Shown: positions 8,396 to 17,040, numbered from the stretch's first letter. The stretch is DNA of 64,000 nt from Bradyrhizobium ottawaense (GCF_002278135.3 NZ_CP029425.2:6238001-6302000); one strand, 5' to 3'. A program made the numbers and translations. The notes: generated by a model not told the origin, from the sequence alone.

Positions 8396-10693
8396 CTATG
8401 CGGCCACGGCCTCGTAGATGTCCTCCTCCTGGGCCGTGTGCATGCGCACCAGCGTTTCGATCGCCTCGATCACGCGCTGAGCGTCGCGAATGAGGTAGCG
8501 GTCGATCTTCTCTGACGGCAGATCCTCCGCGATCCGGGCGAGCAGCCGCGCGAGATGCAGTATCTCGCGATGCGCACGGCTCATGGCAGAGAGTCCGTGG
8601 CGGTCGCGCAGCACCTCGTTGAGCTTCGGATAGACGCTGTCTTCATCCTCGCGTTCGTGCATCACGACGCTGCCCTGGACCAGTCGGTGGGCCTCGCCAA
8701 TCAAAATCGCGGCGGATTCGGGCACCACATCGTCCAGCGCATCGACGATCTGCCTCAGGCGGTCGAGATCCCTAAGCAGGGCCTGATGATCGTGATGCAA
8801 CGTCAGCCCCTGCTCCGCGGTGAGGCGCGGACCGCTCCTGACGAGGGGCGGATTGAGCGCCCGCAGCGCGTTCAGGATGACGGCAACATCGATCACCTCC
8901 TGAACGATCGCGGCGGGTACGGGATCGAGCCAGCCAAGGCTGGCCGCGACCATGGCTACCAATGACAGCCCCATCCCGACGAAGATGCTTTGCAGGGCAA
9001 TGTGCCGCGCGCGCTGGGCGATGATGATCGCTTCGCCGACCCGATCGAGCCGATCCGTGAGAATCACCACATCTGCCGCCTCGGAGGAAGCGCTTGCACC
9101 GCGTGCACCGAGCGCGATCCCCGTGTCAGCCACGGCCAGCGCCGGGGCGTCATTGATGCCATCGCCGACCATGATGGTCGGATGCAGCCGCTGTTCGCTA
9201 CGCACCGCTTCGACCTTGTCCGAGGGAACGCGATCGGCCAGCACGGCATCGAGATCGAGCGCCGCTCCGATGGCCTGCGCCGCCGCGGCGCGATCACCCG
9301 TGACCATCACCATCCGCGCGATGCCGGCGTCGCGCAGCAGCCGGATCGCGCGTGGCGTGTCGGCCCGCAATTCGTCGGCCAGCAGCAGCGCGCCGATCAG
9401 GCGGCCGTCCACCGCGACGAGGACGATCAGCGCCGAGCGCCACGAGGCACGTCGAATCGCCCGCAACGCCCATGGCGACAGCTCGGCTCGCGAGAGAAGC
9501 ATCTCTCGCGAGCCCGCCACGACTTGGCGTCCGTCGATCTGGCCGCTGAGGCCGGAACCCATGGTCTCCTTGACATGTTCCGGCGGCTTCAGCTTGAGCC
9601 CCTTGGCGAGGGCCGCAGCGACGACGGCCTTCGCAAGCACGTGATGCGAAGCTTGCTCGAGCGACGCCCCGAGCGTGAGGACCTCATCCGGATCCTCGCC
9701 CGGCGCGACTTCTACGGACAGCAACCGCGCTCCGCCCACCGTCAGGGTACCGGTCTTGTCGAAGAGCACGGTGTGCGCATGGGCCAACGCCTCCAGCGCC
9801 TTCCCGCCCTTGACCAGGATACCGCGGCGGGCCGCTTGCGCCACCCCGGCGATGAAGGCGACAGGTGCGGCCAGAATTAAGGGACACGGCGTCGCCGCCA
9901 CCAACACGGCAAGGCTGCGGGTTACGTCGCCGGAGATGTGCCATGCCACGAAGGACATGACGAGTGTCACCGGCAGGAAGATCAGCGCATACCGGTCGGC
10001 CAACCGCACAAAGGGAGCTCTCGCTGTTTGCGCCACAGTCACCATGCGCACGATGCCCGCATAGGTACTCTCGCTGGCCGCCGCGGTCACGGTCAATTGG
10101 AAGGTCTCGCCCGCATTCAGAGAGCCGGAAAGAACGGCGCTTCCGCGGGTCTTCTCTATCGGAATCGGCTCGCCAGTCACCGCGGACTCGTCGATCGCAG
10201 CGAAGGCCGACGCAACGACACCATCGACCGGCACGATCTCGCCGGCTTTAACCAGAAGCTCTTCGCCGACCGCGACGTCCTCGATCGGAACATCCTCGAT
10301 CCGCTCGCCGGACTTGCGATGGACCTGCCGCGGCGCCCGATCAACCAGGGATCGCAGATCGTGCTCCGCCCGTGCGATCGCGATCTCCTCCAGGACATTG
10401 CCGCCGGAATACATCAGCGCGACCACGGCGCCTGCGAGCGGCTGTCCGAGCGCCAACGCCGCACTCATCGACAGCAGCGCGATCGCGTCTACTCCGACGC
10501 GGCCTCTCAGCAGGTCCTGGACGATCGAGGCCGCCAATCCTGCAATCACGGGCGCCGTGCCGAGCGCCCAGGCGAGATCGGCCAGATCAGGTCGGCCCGC
10601 GGCTCGCGCGAGAATACCCGCGGTCAACCCTGCGATTGCGATTGCAACCAAAGCCCATCGCAAGACCCGATCAAACGACATGGCTTGGCGCAC
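8396..10693 (-). CDS. P1B-5-type metal ATPase with C-terminal hemerythrin domain (Nia-like)
   Basis: A 765-residue inner-membrane P-type ATPase that exports transition metal. Visible are TGEP (173-176), the membrane metal motif TPCP (268-271) in place of the CPC of Cu/Zn pumps, the phosphorylation site DKTGT (312-316) and GDGINDAP (510-517). There is no N-terminal HMA domain. After the last helices a hemerythrin-like four-helix domain follows (about 633-762) with HHDH, HEREDED, AHREILH and HTAQEED ligand groups. TPC plus a C-terminal hemerythrin defines the P1B-5 group. Its studied member, Nia of Sinorhizobium meliloti, handles Ni and Fe and is expressed in nodules (established knowledge). 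The EF-hand gene lies just upstream, 21 bases away. Confidence 0.92.
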   Translation of the reverse strand: MRQAMSFDRVLRWALVAIAIAGLTAGILARAAGRPDLADLAWALGTAPVIAGLAASIVQDLLRGRVGVDAIALLSMSAALALGQPLAGAVVALMYSGGNVLEEIAIARAEHDLRSLVDRAPRQVHRKSGERIEDVPIEDVAVGEELLVKAGEIVPVDGVVASAFAAIDESAVTGEPIPIEKTRGSAVLSGSLNAGETFQLTVTAAASESTYAGIVRMVTVAQTARAPFVRLADRYALIFLPVTLVMSFVAWHISGDVTRSLAVLVAATPCPLILAAPVAFIAGVAQAARRGILVKGGKALEALAHAHTVLFDKTGTLTVGGARLLSVEVAPGEDPDEVLTLGASLEQASHHVLAKAVVAAALAKGLKLKPPEHVKETMGSGLSGQIDGRQVVAGSREMLLSRAELSPWALRAIRRASWRSALIVLVAVDGRLIGALLLADELRADTPRAIRLLRDAGIARMVMVTGDRAAAAQAIGAALDLDAVLADRVPSDKVEAVRSEQRLHPTIMVGDGINDAPALAVADTGIALGARGASASSEAADVVILTDRLDRVGEAIIIAQRARHIALQSIFVGMGLSLVAMVAASLGWLDPVPAAIVQEVIDVAVILNALRALNPPLVRSGPRLTAEQGLTLHHDHQALLRDLDRLRQIVDALDDVVPESAAILIGEAHRLVQGSVVMHEREDEDSVYPKLNEVLRDRHGLSAMSRAHREILHLARLLARIAEDLPSEKIDRYLIRDAQRVIEAIETLVRMHTAQEEDIYEAVAA

Positions 10694-10714
10694 CCGCCCT
10701 CCGGTATCCGCTCG

Positions 10715-11164
10715 CTATTGCTGCGGGACGGAGCTCTTGCTCCTGTGCATGAACGTCATCATCTCTTCGAAAGTGAGCCTCCCGTCCTTGTCGCGATCCA
10801 TTGCCTTGAAGATCCGTTCGTGAGCGACTTGAAACTCGGGCAACGAGAGGGTCCCGTCACCATCGGCATCCATCAGCGCGAAGATGATGCGGAAGACGAC
10901 CGGCGGCTCCATGGCGTCACCGCCCGTGCCATGCCCCTTCATTCCTTGTCCCATCATTCCGCGCCCCATCATTCCCATCATATCTCCACCGCGCATCGGA
11001 CTCTGCCGCTCGGCGGACGGGCTGGCAGGAGAGCTCGATTGCGGCGACGCAGGCGTCTGCTCCTGTCCGGGATGATGACCTTGATGGTCCGCCGGCGATT
11101 GAGCCAACGCCGGCTGGCCCAAAGTGACGAACAGCAACGCTGCAGCAATGGTTCGACCTAGCAT
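10715..11164 (-). CDS. Secreted Met/His-rich EF-hand protein
   Basis: A 149-residue exported protein beginning MLGRTIAAALLFVTLGQPAL with a signal peptide cleaved near AQS; GGAGGA precedes the ATG. Residues 25-57 are low-complexity (His, Gln, Ser, Pro). Residues 57-80 are Met/His/Gly-rich (about ten Met), the kind of stretch seen in periplasmic Cu or Ni binding proteins. Two complete EF-hand loops follow: residues 99-110 (DADGDGTLSLPE) and 123-134 (DRDKDGRLTFEE). It lies first in a likely operon with the P1B-5 ATPase, so it may buffer or sense metal or calcium in the periplasm (inference). Confidence 0.85.
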   Translation of the reverse strand: MLGRTIAAALLFVTLGQPALAQSPADHQGHHPGQEQTPASPQSSSPASPSAERQSPMRGGDMMGMMGRGMMGQGMKGHGTGGDAMEPPVVFRIIFALMDADGDGTLSLPEFQVAHERIFKAMDRDKDGRLTFEEMMTFMHRSKSSVPQQ

Positions 11165-11384
11165 GGTGCTTCCTCCGGCCTTGGTGTGGGGCCTAAGAAA
11201 GTGTCGAACTTCTCCGATTTTACCTTGAGCCAAGTCAAGAAAGCGGCTTCTGCCCAGATGGCTTTTCGGCGCGGCTGACCTCGGTGCCGCATTCAGCCAG
11301 CGAGATCGCCCAAAACGGAACCTGCCGCCGGTTCTGCCGGCTGCTTTCTGCGATCTCCCGATCCCGAGGCGGAGTTCCCGCGGC

Positions 11385-11579
11385 CTAGCTGCCGCCCCTG
11401 CGGGCGCAGCCAATCGCCTCCGTCAGGACCTTGCGGTCGCCGATGTGATTGGCGAGCAGCAGGATCAGCCGTGCGTTCATCCGCAGCGCCTGCTCCTCGT
11501 CGAGGTCGCGCTGACTGTTGATCAGTTCGGCGTAGAAGTCGTCGGGATCGGCGATGTTGGGTGACAAATTGAGCGTCAT
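11385..11579 (-). CDS. DUF2783 family small protein
   Basis: A 64-residue protein whose sequence (DPDDFYAELINSQRDLDEEQ, then LRMNARLILLLANHIGD) fits DUF2783, a family usually encoded beside FAD-dependent aromatic monooxygenases. The function of the family is not known to me. The start ATG overlaps the stop of the monooxygenase gene in an ATGA, and GAAGGAG is upstream, which indicates translational coupling and a role in the same reaction. Confidence 0.85.
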   Translation of the reverse strand: MTLNLSPNIADPDDFYAELINSQRDLDEEQALRMNARLILLLANHIGDRKVLTEAIGCARRGGS

Positions 11580-13213
11580 GCTGCCAGCTCCTTCCGTCCG
11601 GCGGTGTCGTGCCCGGAGGCCCGCAACATCGCATCCGCGATGCTTGCCTCGTCGAATCCGGTCCAGCGTGCGGCGACGTATTGATCGGGGCGAAACAGGT
11701 AGGTGGTTCCGGGCGAAACGCCGTAGCGCGCGGCAAGCAGGCCGGAGGGATCGGCGATGTCGCGGCCGACGACAATGAGCTTCGCTTTGAGCGGCCCCAC
11801 CGCGATCTCGGTCTTGTCGGTCTCCTTGCCAAAGGCCACGACCGTGAAGCCATCGCCGAGACAATGGAGGAACCAGGCGGGCTTGCCATCCACCGTGATC
11901 GGCGCATCGGCCGCATTGGTGCCGGGCCGCACGCCGCCCATCATCGCGTTGTCGTCAGGCGTATTGAGCGCCGACGTCGCATAGGGCGTCGGCGTCGAGA
12001 GCCGGCCGCTGTTGACCAGCGGGCGCGCAAAGCCGTGATGGCGGGCGAGCTCCAGCACCGCGTCACGGAAATAGCGGCTCACTCTCGTCTTCGGCGTGAT
12101 GAAGTCGGTGGCGCGCGTCGAGTTCAGGATGTTGTCGTCGGCGGCATAGGCGCGCTCTTCGTGATAGCTGTCGAGCAGCGCTTCCGAGGCTTCGCCGCGC
12201 AGCACCATCGCGAGCTTCCAGGCGAGATTGTCGATGTCCTGGACGCCGGTGTTGGCGCCGCGCGCGCCGAACGGCGAGACCTGATGCGCGGCGTCGCCGG
12301 CGAACAGCACCCGGCCCTGGCGGAAATTGTCGATGCGCCGGCAGGCGAACTGATAGATCGAGACCCATTCGAGCGCGAACTCGGTCTCCTCGCCGAGCAT
12401 GGCGCGGATGCGCGGGATCACCCGCTCCGGCCCCTTTTCCTCATCGGGATCGGCGTCCCAGCCGAGCTGGAAGTCGATGCGCCAGATCTTGTCCGCCTGC
12501 CGGTGCAGCAGCACGGACTGGCCGCGGTGGAACGGCGGATCGAACCAGAACCAGCGCTCAGTCGGGAAATCCGCCTTCATGGCGACGTCGGCGATCAGGA
12601 AGCGGTCCTGGAAGAACTGTCCCGTGAACTCGGCGCCGACCATCTTGCGCACGTCGGAATTGGCCCCGTCGCAGGCGATGACCCATTGCGCCTCCATGGT
12701 GAAGATGCCGTCGGGCGTTTCCACCGCCAGCGTCGCATGGTCGGCAGCCTGCTTCAGACTGATCAGCCGGTGCTTCCAGCGCAGCTCGATCAGCGGATTG
12801 GCCCTGCATTTGGCGACGAGGATCTCCTCCAGATGATATTGCTGCAGATTGATCATGGCCGGCCATTGGTGGTCGGCCTCGGGCAACAGATCGAACTCGT
12901 AGGACAGCTGGTCCTGGAAGAAGACCCTCCCGACATTCCAGCTCACCCCGCGGTCGACCATGGGCGCCGCGCAGTCGAGGCGGTCCCAGATCTCGAGCGG
13001 ACGCTTGGCGTAGCAGACCGCGCGCGAGCCGATCGAGACGGTGTCGTTGTCGTCGAGCACCACGACCGGCTGGCCGCGCGCGGCGCAGTCGAGCGCCGCG
13101 GTCAGGCCGATGGGACCCGCGCCGATCACCACGATCGGATGCCGCTTCACGATCCCCTCGGCCTGCTCCTGAGAGCGCCGGTAACCGAACTTCGGATAGA
13201 TGTAGCTCGCCAT
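11576..13213 (-). CDS. FAD-dependent aromatic hydroxylase (MhpA/PobA-type)
   Basis: A 545-residue class A flavin monooxygenase, expected to hydroxylate an aromatic compound using NAD(P)H and O2. Motifs: the N-terminal FAD site VVIGAGPIGLTAALDCA near residue 28, the DG segment VIACDGANSDVRK near 180, and LFAGDAAHQVSPFGARGANTG near 305. A thioredoxin-like C-terminal domain follows, as in 3-(3-hydroxyphenyl)propionate hydroxylases. The substrate is unknown. It is cotranscribed with the upstream VOC gene (28-base gap) and the downstream DUF2783 gene. Confidence 0.9.
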   Translation of the reverse strand: MASYIYPKFGYRRSQEQAEGIVKRHPIVVIGAGPIGLTAALDCAARGQPVVVLDDNDTVSIGSRAVCYAKRPLEIWDRLDCAAPMVDRGVSWNVGRVFFQDQLSYEFDLLPEADHQWPAMINLQQYHLEEILVAKCRANPLIELRWKHRLISLKQAADHATLAVETPDGIFTMEAQWVIACDGANSDVRKMVGAEFTGQFFQDRFLIADVAMKADFPTERWFWFDPPFHRGQSVLLHRQADKIWRIDFQLGWDADPDEEKGPERVIPRIRAMLGEETEFALEWVSIYQFACRRIDNFRQGRVLFAGDAAHQVSPFGARGANTGVQDIDNLAWKLAMVLRGEASEALLDSYHEERAYAADDNILNSTRATDFITPKTRVSRYFRDAVLELARHHGFARPLVNSGRLSTPTPYATSALNTPDDNAMMGGVRPGTNAADAPITVDGKPAWFLHCLGDGFTVVAFGKETDKTEIAVGPLKAKLIVVGRDIADPSGLLAARYGVSPGTTYLFRPDQYVAARWTGFDEASIADAMLRASGHDTAGRKELAA

Positions 13214-13241
13214 GTTCGCTTCCTGATGCGCGTGCCGGGGA

Positions 13242-13784
13242 TCAATGCGCGTCCGCGAATTCCTTCTCGTGCATCCAGGCGGTGTGGCGCGGCGGGCGCT
13301 TGGTGCGCGACCATTCCTCGACCATCTCGTGCGCGACCGACTTCATGCGGTCGATCTGCTCGGGCATCGCGGTCCAGGCCGCGATTTCCAGGCGATGGCC
13401 GCTCGGGTCACGGAAATAGATCGACTTGAAGATGGTGTGGTCGGTGACGCCGACGACGTCGAGGCCGGCGGCCTCCGCGCGCGCCTTGGCCTCTTCCAGC
13501 TCGGCGAGGTCCTTGACCTGGAAGGCGATGTGCTGGGTCCACTCCGGCGTGTTGGGATCGCGGCCCATCGGCGGCGAATTCGGCAGCTCGAAGAAAGCGA
13601 GGATGTTGCCGTTCCCGGCATCGAGAAAGATGTGCATGTAGGGATCGGGCGCCTTGGTCGAAGGCACCCGATCCTCGGCAATGGCGCCGAGAAGATCCAT
13701 GTTCATGACGGTCTTGTAGAACTCGACAGTGGCCTTGGCGTCGACGCAGCGATAGGCGACGTGATGGATCTTCTCGATTTTCAT
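13242..13784 (-). CDS. VOC superfamily protein (glyoxalase/extradiol dioxygenase fold)
   Basis: A 180-residue protein of the vicinal oxygen chelate fold. It begins KIEKIHHVAYRCVDAKATVE and contains HIFLDAGNG, TQHIAFQV and FRDPSGHRLEI, with His and Glu residues at typical metal positions (first His near residue 7, Glu near the RLEI motif). A C-terminal extension of about 40 residues (EEWSRTKRPPRHTAWMHEKE) is unusual. As first gene of an operon with a flavin hydroxylase it may be a ring-cleavage dioxygenase or isomerase; this is inference. Confidence 0.85.
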   Translation of the reverse strand: MKIEKIHHVAYRCVDAKATVEFYKTVMNMDLLGAIAEDRVPSTKAPDPYMHIFLDAGNGNILAFFELPNSPPMGRDPNTPEWTQHIAFQVKDLAELEEAKARAEAAGLDVVGVTDHTIFKSIYFRDPSGHRLEIAAWTAMPEQIDRMKSVAHEMVEEWSRTKRPPRHTAWMHEKEFADAH

Positions 13785-13819
13785 GGCGTTTCGCTCCCTG
13801 GACTTGCGGTTGCGAAATT

Positions 13820-13835
13820 AGTATCAGGTGTTACT
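13820..13835. promoter_or_regulatory. Candidate MarR operator in the divergent promoter region
   Basis: AGTATCAGGTGTTACT is a 16-bp imperfect palindrome with six of eight positions symmetric. It sits between the VOC/hydroxylase operon and the divergent MarR gene, the usual place for a MarR autoregulatory site. No binding data. Confidence 0.45.
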
Positions 13836-13908
13836 ATTTCCTGAATTTGATCTGGATCAATCCACTTCGAGGAATTTTTCGGGTGGATCGGCGGACGGGA
13901 ATCGCGTG

Positions 13909-14397
13909 ATGGGACGTTCGAGCGTGGCACGCGGGGAAGCGGCCAAAGTCGCAGCGGCGCAGGATGGCGTCGAGCTGGACCTGCAGCGATATTTTCCGTA
14001 CCGGCTGGCACGCCTCGCCGAGCAGGTGTCTCTGGCGGTTGCCGAGGTCTATTCCGAGCGCTTTGCGTTGACACGGCAGGAATGGCGCGTGCTCGCCATC
14101 CTCGGCATGCGCCCGGAGATTGCGACCAAGGAGATCGGCCCGCTGACGACGCTCGACAAGATGCAGGTCAGCCGCGCCGTGCAGGGCCTGGAGGCGCGCG
14201 GCATCGCCGGCCGCAAGCACCATCCCGACGACCGGCGCGAGCTGATAGTCTCGCTGACCCCAGCCGGTCGCGCGCTTTATCGCAAGATCGTGCCTTACGC
14301 GCTGGCGCGGGAGACGAAGCTGCTTGGGGAGCTGACCGCCGAAGAAGTGGCGGTGCTCGACCGGGTGATGCGCAAATTGTCGGCCGCGCTGGCGTAG
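13909..14397 (+). CDS. MarR family transcriptional regulator
   Basis: A 162-residue winged-helix regulator. The core TRQEWRVLAILGM, TLDKMQVSRAVQGLEARG (recognition helix) and HPDDRRELIVSLTPAGRALY (wing) is typical. It is divergent from the flavin hydroxylase operon and probably represses it until an aromatic ligand binds. The start is taken at the ATG at 13909; a GTG directly before it is possible, and the frame is open further upstream, where it would run through the operator-like palindrome. Confidence 0.9.
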   Translation: MGRSSVARGEAAKVAAAQDGVELDLQRYFPYRLARLAEQVSLAVAEVYSERFALTRQEWRVLAILGMRPEIATKEIGPLTTLDKMQVSRAVQGLEARGIAGRKHHPDDRRELIVSLTPAGRALYRKIVPYALARETKLLGELTAEEVAVLDRVMRKLSAALA

Positions 14398-14407
14398 CTT
14401 CTCCCGC

Positions 14408-15307
14408 TCAACCCCACTTCATCTCGCCCTTGGCAACCTTGGAGCCGATATCGAGCGCGACGCCCATGCCGAGATTCGGGAAGCGGGCTTCCATGGCAGC
14501 CTTCAGCGCAGCGCTGTCAGCCGCCTTCGCCAACTCTTCGTCGAACGCGAGCAGATACGTCCTGGTGTGCTCGACAGCGGAAAGATCGACGGCGACGCCC
14601 GCCGCCATGTGACCCGGCACGACCAGGGACGGCTTGCGGGCCGCGATCTTGTCGAGGTTGGCGACCCAGGCTGCGCGCTGCTCCTTGGTCGGCGTATCGG
14701 CGGTCCAGACATGCACGCCGGAGAAGAGCATCACGCCGCCGAACACGGCATTCAAGGACGGAACGAAGAGATAGCGGCGGTTGGCGAGACCTTCGGCGTT
14801 GACGATTTCGATCGCCTCGCCGTCAATCGCAAGAGAAGCCCCATCGGACGCTTCCGGCAGAACGACATCGGCGAGCGTCTGCGGACCGTTCTCCTTGAGC
14901 TGCGGTCCCCAGACGGCGAGTTTCTTCTCCACATTCGCCTTGATGGCCGCGAGCGTCGCGGACGCCGCCAGCACCTTGGCATTCGGGAAAGCCTCGCGCA
15001 CCGGCTTCAGGCTGAAATAATAGTCGGGATCGGATTGGCTGATATAGATGGTGGTGAGCTTCTTGCCACTCGCCTTGATCGCCTCGACGAGCGCGCGTCC
15101 GTCCGGATAGGAGAAGCCGCCGTCGATCAGCACCGCCTCGGTCGGACCGGAAAGCAGGACGGGCGCACGAAAAAATCCATTGGGGCCTGCGGGAAAATGT
15201 TTCCAGCTCAGCTTGGCCTCCGCGGCACGGCCGACGTCGGCGGCCGCGAACAATGCGGCGGCACCCGCGGCAAGGCTGGTCCTCATGATCTGTCTCCTCG
15301 ACAACAT
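14408..15307 (-). CDS. Tat-exported MBL-fold protein with degenerate metal site
   Basis: A 299-residue protein with a twin-arginine signal (LSRRQIMRTSLAAGAAALFA) and then a metallo-beta-lactamase fold: PVLLSGPTEAVLIDGGFSYP, a region where HxHxDH is expected, FVPSLNAVFGGVMLFSGVH and VVPGHM. At the first metal site the sequence reads ISQSDPDYYFSLKP, so the His ligands are replaced. It may have lost zinc catalysis or changed function. The ATG at 15307 is preferred because GGAGAGAG precedes it; an in-frame ATG at 15319 is possible. It is the second gene of an operon behind a DsbA-like gene. Confidence 0.82.
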   Translation of the reverse strand: MLSRRQIMRTSLAAGAAALFAAADVGRAAEAKLSWKHFPAGPNGFFRAPVLLSGPTEAVLIDGGFSYPDGRALVEAIKASGKKLTTIYISQSDPDYYFSLKPVREAFPNAKVLAASATLAAIKANVEKKLAVWGPQLKENGPQTLADVVLPEASDGASLAIDGEAIEIVNAEGLANRRYLFVPSLNAVFGGVMLFSGVHVWTADTPTKEQRAAWVANLDKIAARKPSLVVPGHMAAGVAVDLSAVEHTRTYLLAFDEELAKAADSAALKAAMEARFPNLGMGVALDIGSKVAKGEMKWG

Positions 15308-15350
15308 GGCTCTCTCCATTGAACTCTGCAGGGAAAATCGGTTTGGGTGA

Positions 15351-15983
15351 TCAGGCGGCACGAAGTTGTGCGGCCAGCAGATCGAACCGCCCGAACAGCA
15401 TGCTGCCGTCGAGCAGCCTCCGCCCGGCGCCCTCGCCGACCACCAGAGCCGGCACGCCACCGGCCCCAAATCGCGTCATGTCGGCGCGCGCGGCCGCGAT
15501 CCGCGCCTGGTAAGCCGCGATCAATGCATCGTCAGGCGCCCGCACGCGGCGTGCCGCATCGGCCAGTTGCGCGCCCTCGAGCACGTCGGCGACGACTTGA
15601 AGGCTGGAATTGTCGCGGCCATCGACGTAGCGGGCGCGCTGCAAGAGCTTGAGCGCCTCGAGCTCACGGGCCGGACCACCCAGGCCCACGGCGACGACGC
15701 CAAGGGTCGCTGCCGCCGAGTCGAACAGGCTGCCGGTATTGCCGAGAATGCCGGTGCGATAGGCCTCACTGAACGGCTGGCCGGTCAAGCGTGCGATGCG
15801 CTGGTCGTTCTGCCAGGCATAGGCGGCAAAATGCTGGTCCATGGTCCGCGCCGCAGGGCCCGCAAACAGGCCGGTCGGTGCCAGCACCAGGGTGGCATCG
15901 CCGTGCGCGGCAAGCTGCTCCAGCACCGGCGAGGCGCCGTAGCACCAGCCGCAGAGAGGGTCGAAGAGATAGGTGATTTGCAT
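15351..15983 (-). CDS. DsbA family protein (FrnE-like thioredoxin fold)
   Basis: A 210-residue thiol-disulfide protein with the active site DPLCGWCYGASP near residue 10 and the cis-proline loop GGVPALVV near 180. The helical insert between them is as in the cytoplasmic DsbA/FrnE group; no signal peptide is seen. It is followed after 43 bases by the Tat-exported MBL protein and is divergent from a LysR gene. A stress-related redox role is plausible but not shown. Confidence 0.88.
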   Translation of the reverse strand: MQITYLFDPLCGWCYGASPVLEQLAAHGDATLVLAPTGLFAGPAARTMDQHFAAYAWQNDQRIARLTGQPFSEAYRTGILGNTGSLFDSAAATLGVVAVGLGGPARELEALKLLQRARYVDGRDNSSLQVVADVLEGAQLADAARRVRAPDDALIAAYQARIAAARADMTRFGAGGVPALVVGEGAGRRLLDGSMLFGRFDLLAAQLRAA

Positions 15984-16030
15984 GATTTCGGGCCGCCAAT
16001 GTTCGATGCAGAGAAACCTAGCGGCCGATC

Positions 16031-16054
16031 ATTATTTGATAAATATCAGATAAT
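16031..16054. promoter_or_regulatory. 24-bp near-perfect palindrome, candidate LysR operator
   Basis: The stretch reads ATTAT-T-TGATA-AA-TATCA-G-ATAAT: two nested arms, with one mismatched pair and a two-base centre. It lies 43 bases upstream of the LysR start and 48 bases upstream of the divergent dsbA-like start. Position and symmetry suit a LysR binding site overlapping both promoters. Confidence 0.6.
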
Positions 16055-16096
16055 GGTACATATTGTTTTCTATTAGCTAACAATGGCGACGACCGC

Positions 16097-17008
16097 ATGG
16101 AAGCGATCAACCTCAACCGCCTCGCTTATTTCGCAGCCGTGGTCGATGCCGGCTCGTTCACACGCGCTGCCGAGCGCCTCGGCATCACCAAGACCGTCGT
16201 CAGCCAGCAGGTGGCACGGCTCGAAGCAGAATTGAAAACGGCTTTGCTGCTGCGGACCACCAGGAGGGTCGAGCCGACCGAAGCCGGCCGGTTGCTGCAT
16301 GCCCGTTGCGTCATGATCCTGCGCACGGCGGAAGATGCCGTCGACGAGCTCGCGCAGACCAATGCCGAGCCGATGGGCATGCTGCGGGTCGCCGCGCCGA
16401 ACGACTATGGCGCAACGATGATCGCGCCGCTGGCGGCGAAGTTTGCGCGAAAATATCCCGCTTGCAGTGTCGAGCTGATCCTGTCGGACACGCGAACGGA
16501 CCTCCTCGCCAACCAGATCGACCTGTCGATCCGGGTCGGCTGGCTGAACGATTCAAGTCAGCAGGCCAGGCGGATCGGATCGTTTCGGCAATTGCTGGTG
16601 GCCGCACCGGACGTGGCAGCGGCGTTCCGGAGCAAGACGCCCGACGAGCTTGCGGCTCTGCCGTTCATTGCCAACGGCGCGCTCGACGAGCCGCTGGTCT
16701 GGCGCTTCACCAGACGCGATATCGACAGCCGCACGATCCGCATGCGGCAGTCGATCTCGATCAACACGACGCCTGCGGTGCTGGGCGCAGCCCTCGCCGG
16801 CGGCGGACTCTGCGTGCTGCCCGACTACCTGGTCGCGGAGCATTTCAAGTCCCGCCGGCTGGTCCATGTCCTGCCATCCTGGAGCTTGCCGGCCGGCGGG
16901 ATCCATGCCGTGTATCCCGCGGCCCGGTTCCGGCCGCCGAAGATCACGGCGTTCGTGGCCATGCTGGTGCAGGAAGGCCGCGTGCTCGCCAGCAAATTTC
17001 CGGAATGA
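16097..17008 (+). CDS. LysR family transcriptional regulator
   Basis: A 303-residue regulator with an N-terminal HTH (LAYFAAVVDAGSFTRAAERL then GITKTVVSQQVARLEAEL) and a substrate-binding effector domain from about residue 90 (GMLRVAAPNDYG, QIDLSIRVGWL, GGGLCVLPDYLV). It is divergent from the dsbA/MBL operon, with a palindrome between them, so it most likely controls that operon and itself. The ligand is not predictable. Confidence 0.92.
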   Translation: MEAINLNRLAYFAAVVDAGSFTRAAERLGITKTVVSQQVARLEAELKTALLLRTTRRVEPTEAGRLLHARCVMILRTAEDAVDELAQTNAEPMGMLRVAAPNDYGATMIAPLAAKFARKYPACSVELILSDTRTDLLANQIDLSIRVGWLNDSSQQARRIGSFRQLLVAAPDVAAAFRSKTPDELAALPFIANGALDEPLVWRFTRRDIDSRTIRMRQSISINTTPAVLGAALAGGGLCVLPDYLVAEHFKSRRLVHVLPSWSLPAGGIHAVYPAARFRPPKITAFVAMLVQEGRVLASKFPE

Positions 17009-17040
17009 AAAAATTTCCGGAATGACACATGCGCGCCTGT

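Noticed and set aside
11609..13429. Plus-strand frame of 606 codons opposite the flavin hydroxylase
   Set aside because: Shadow frame; the minus strand has three FAD motifs.
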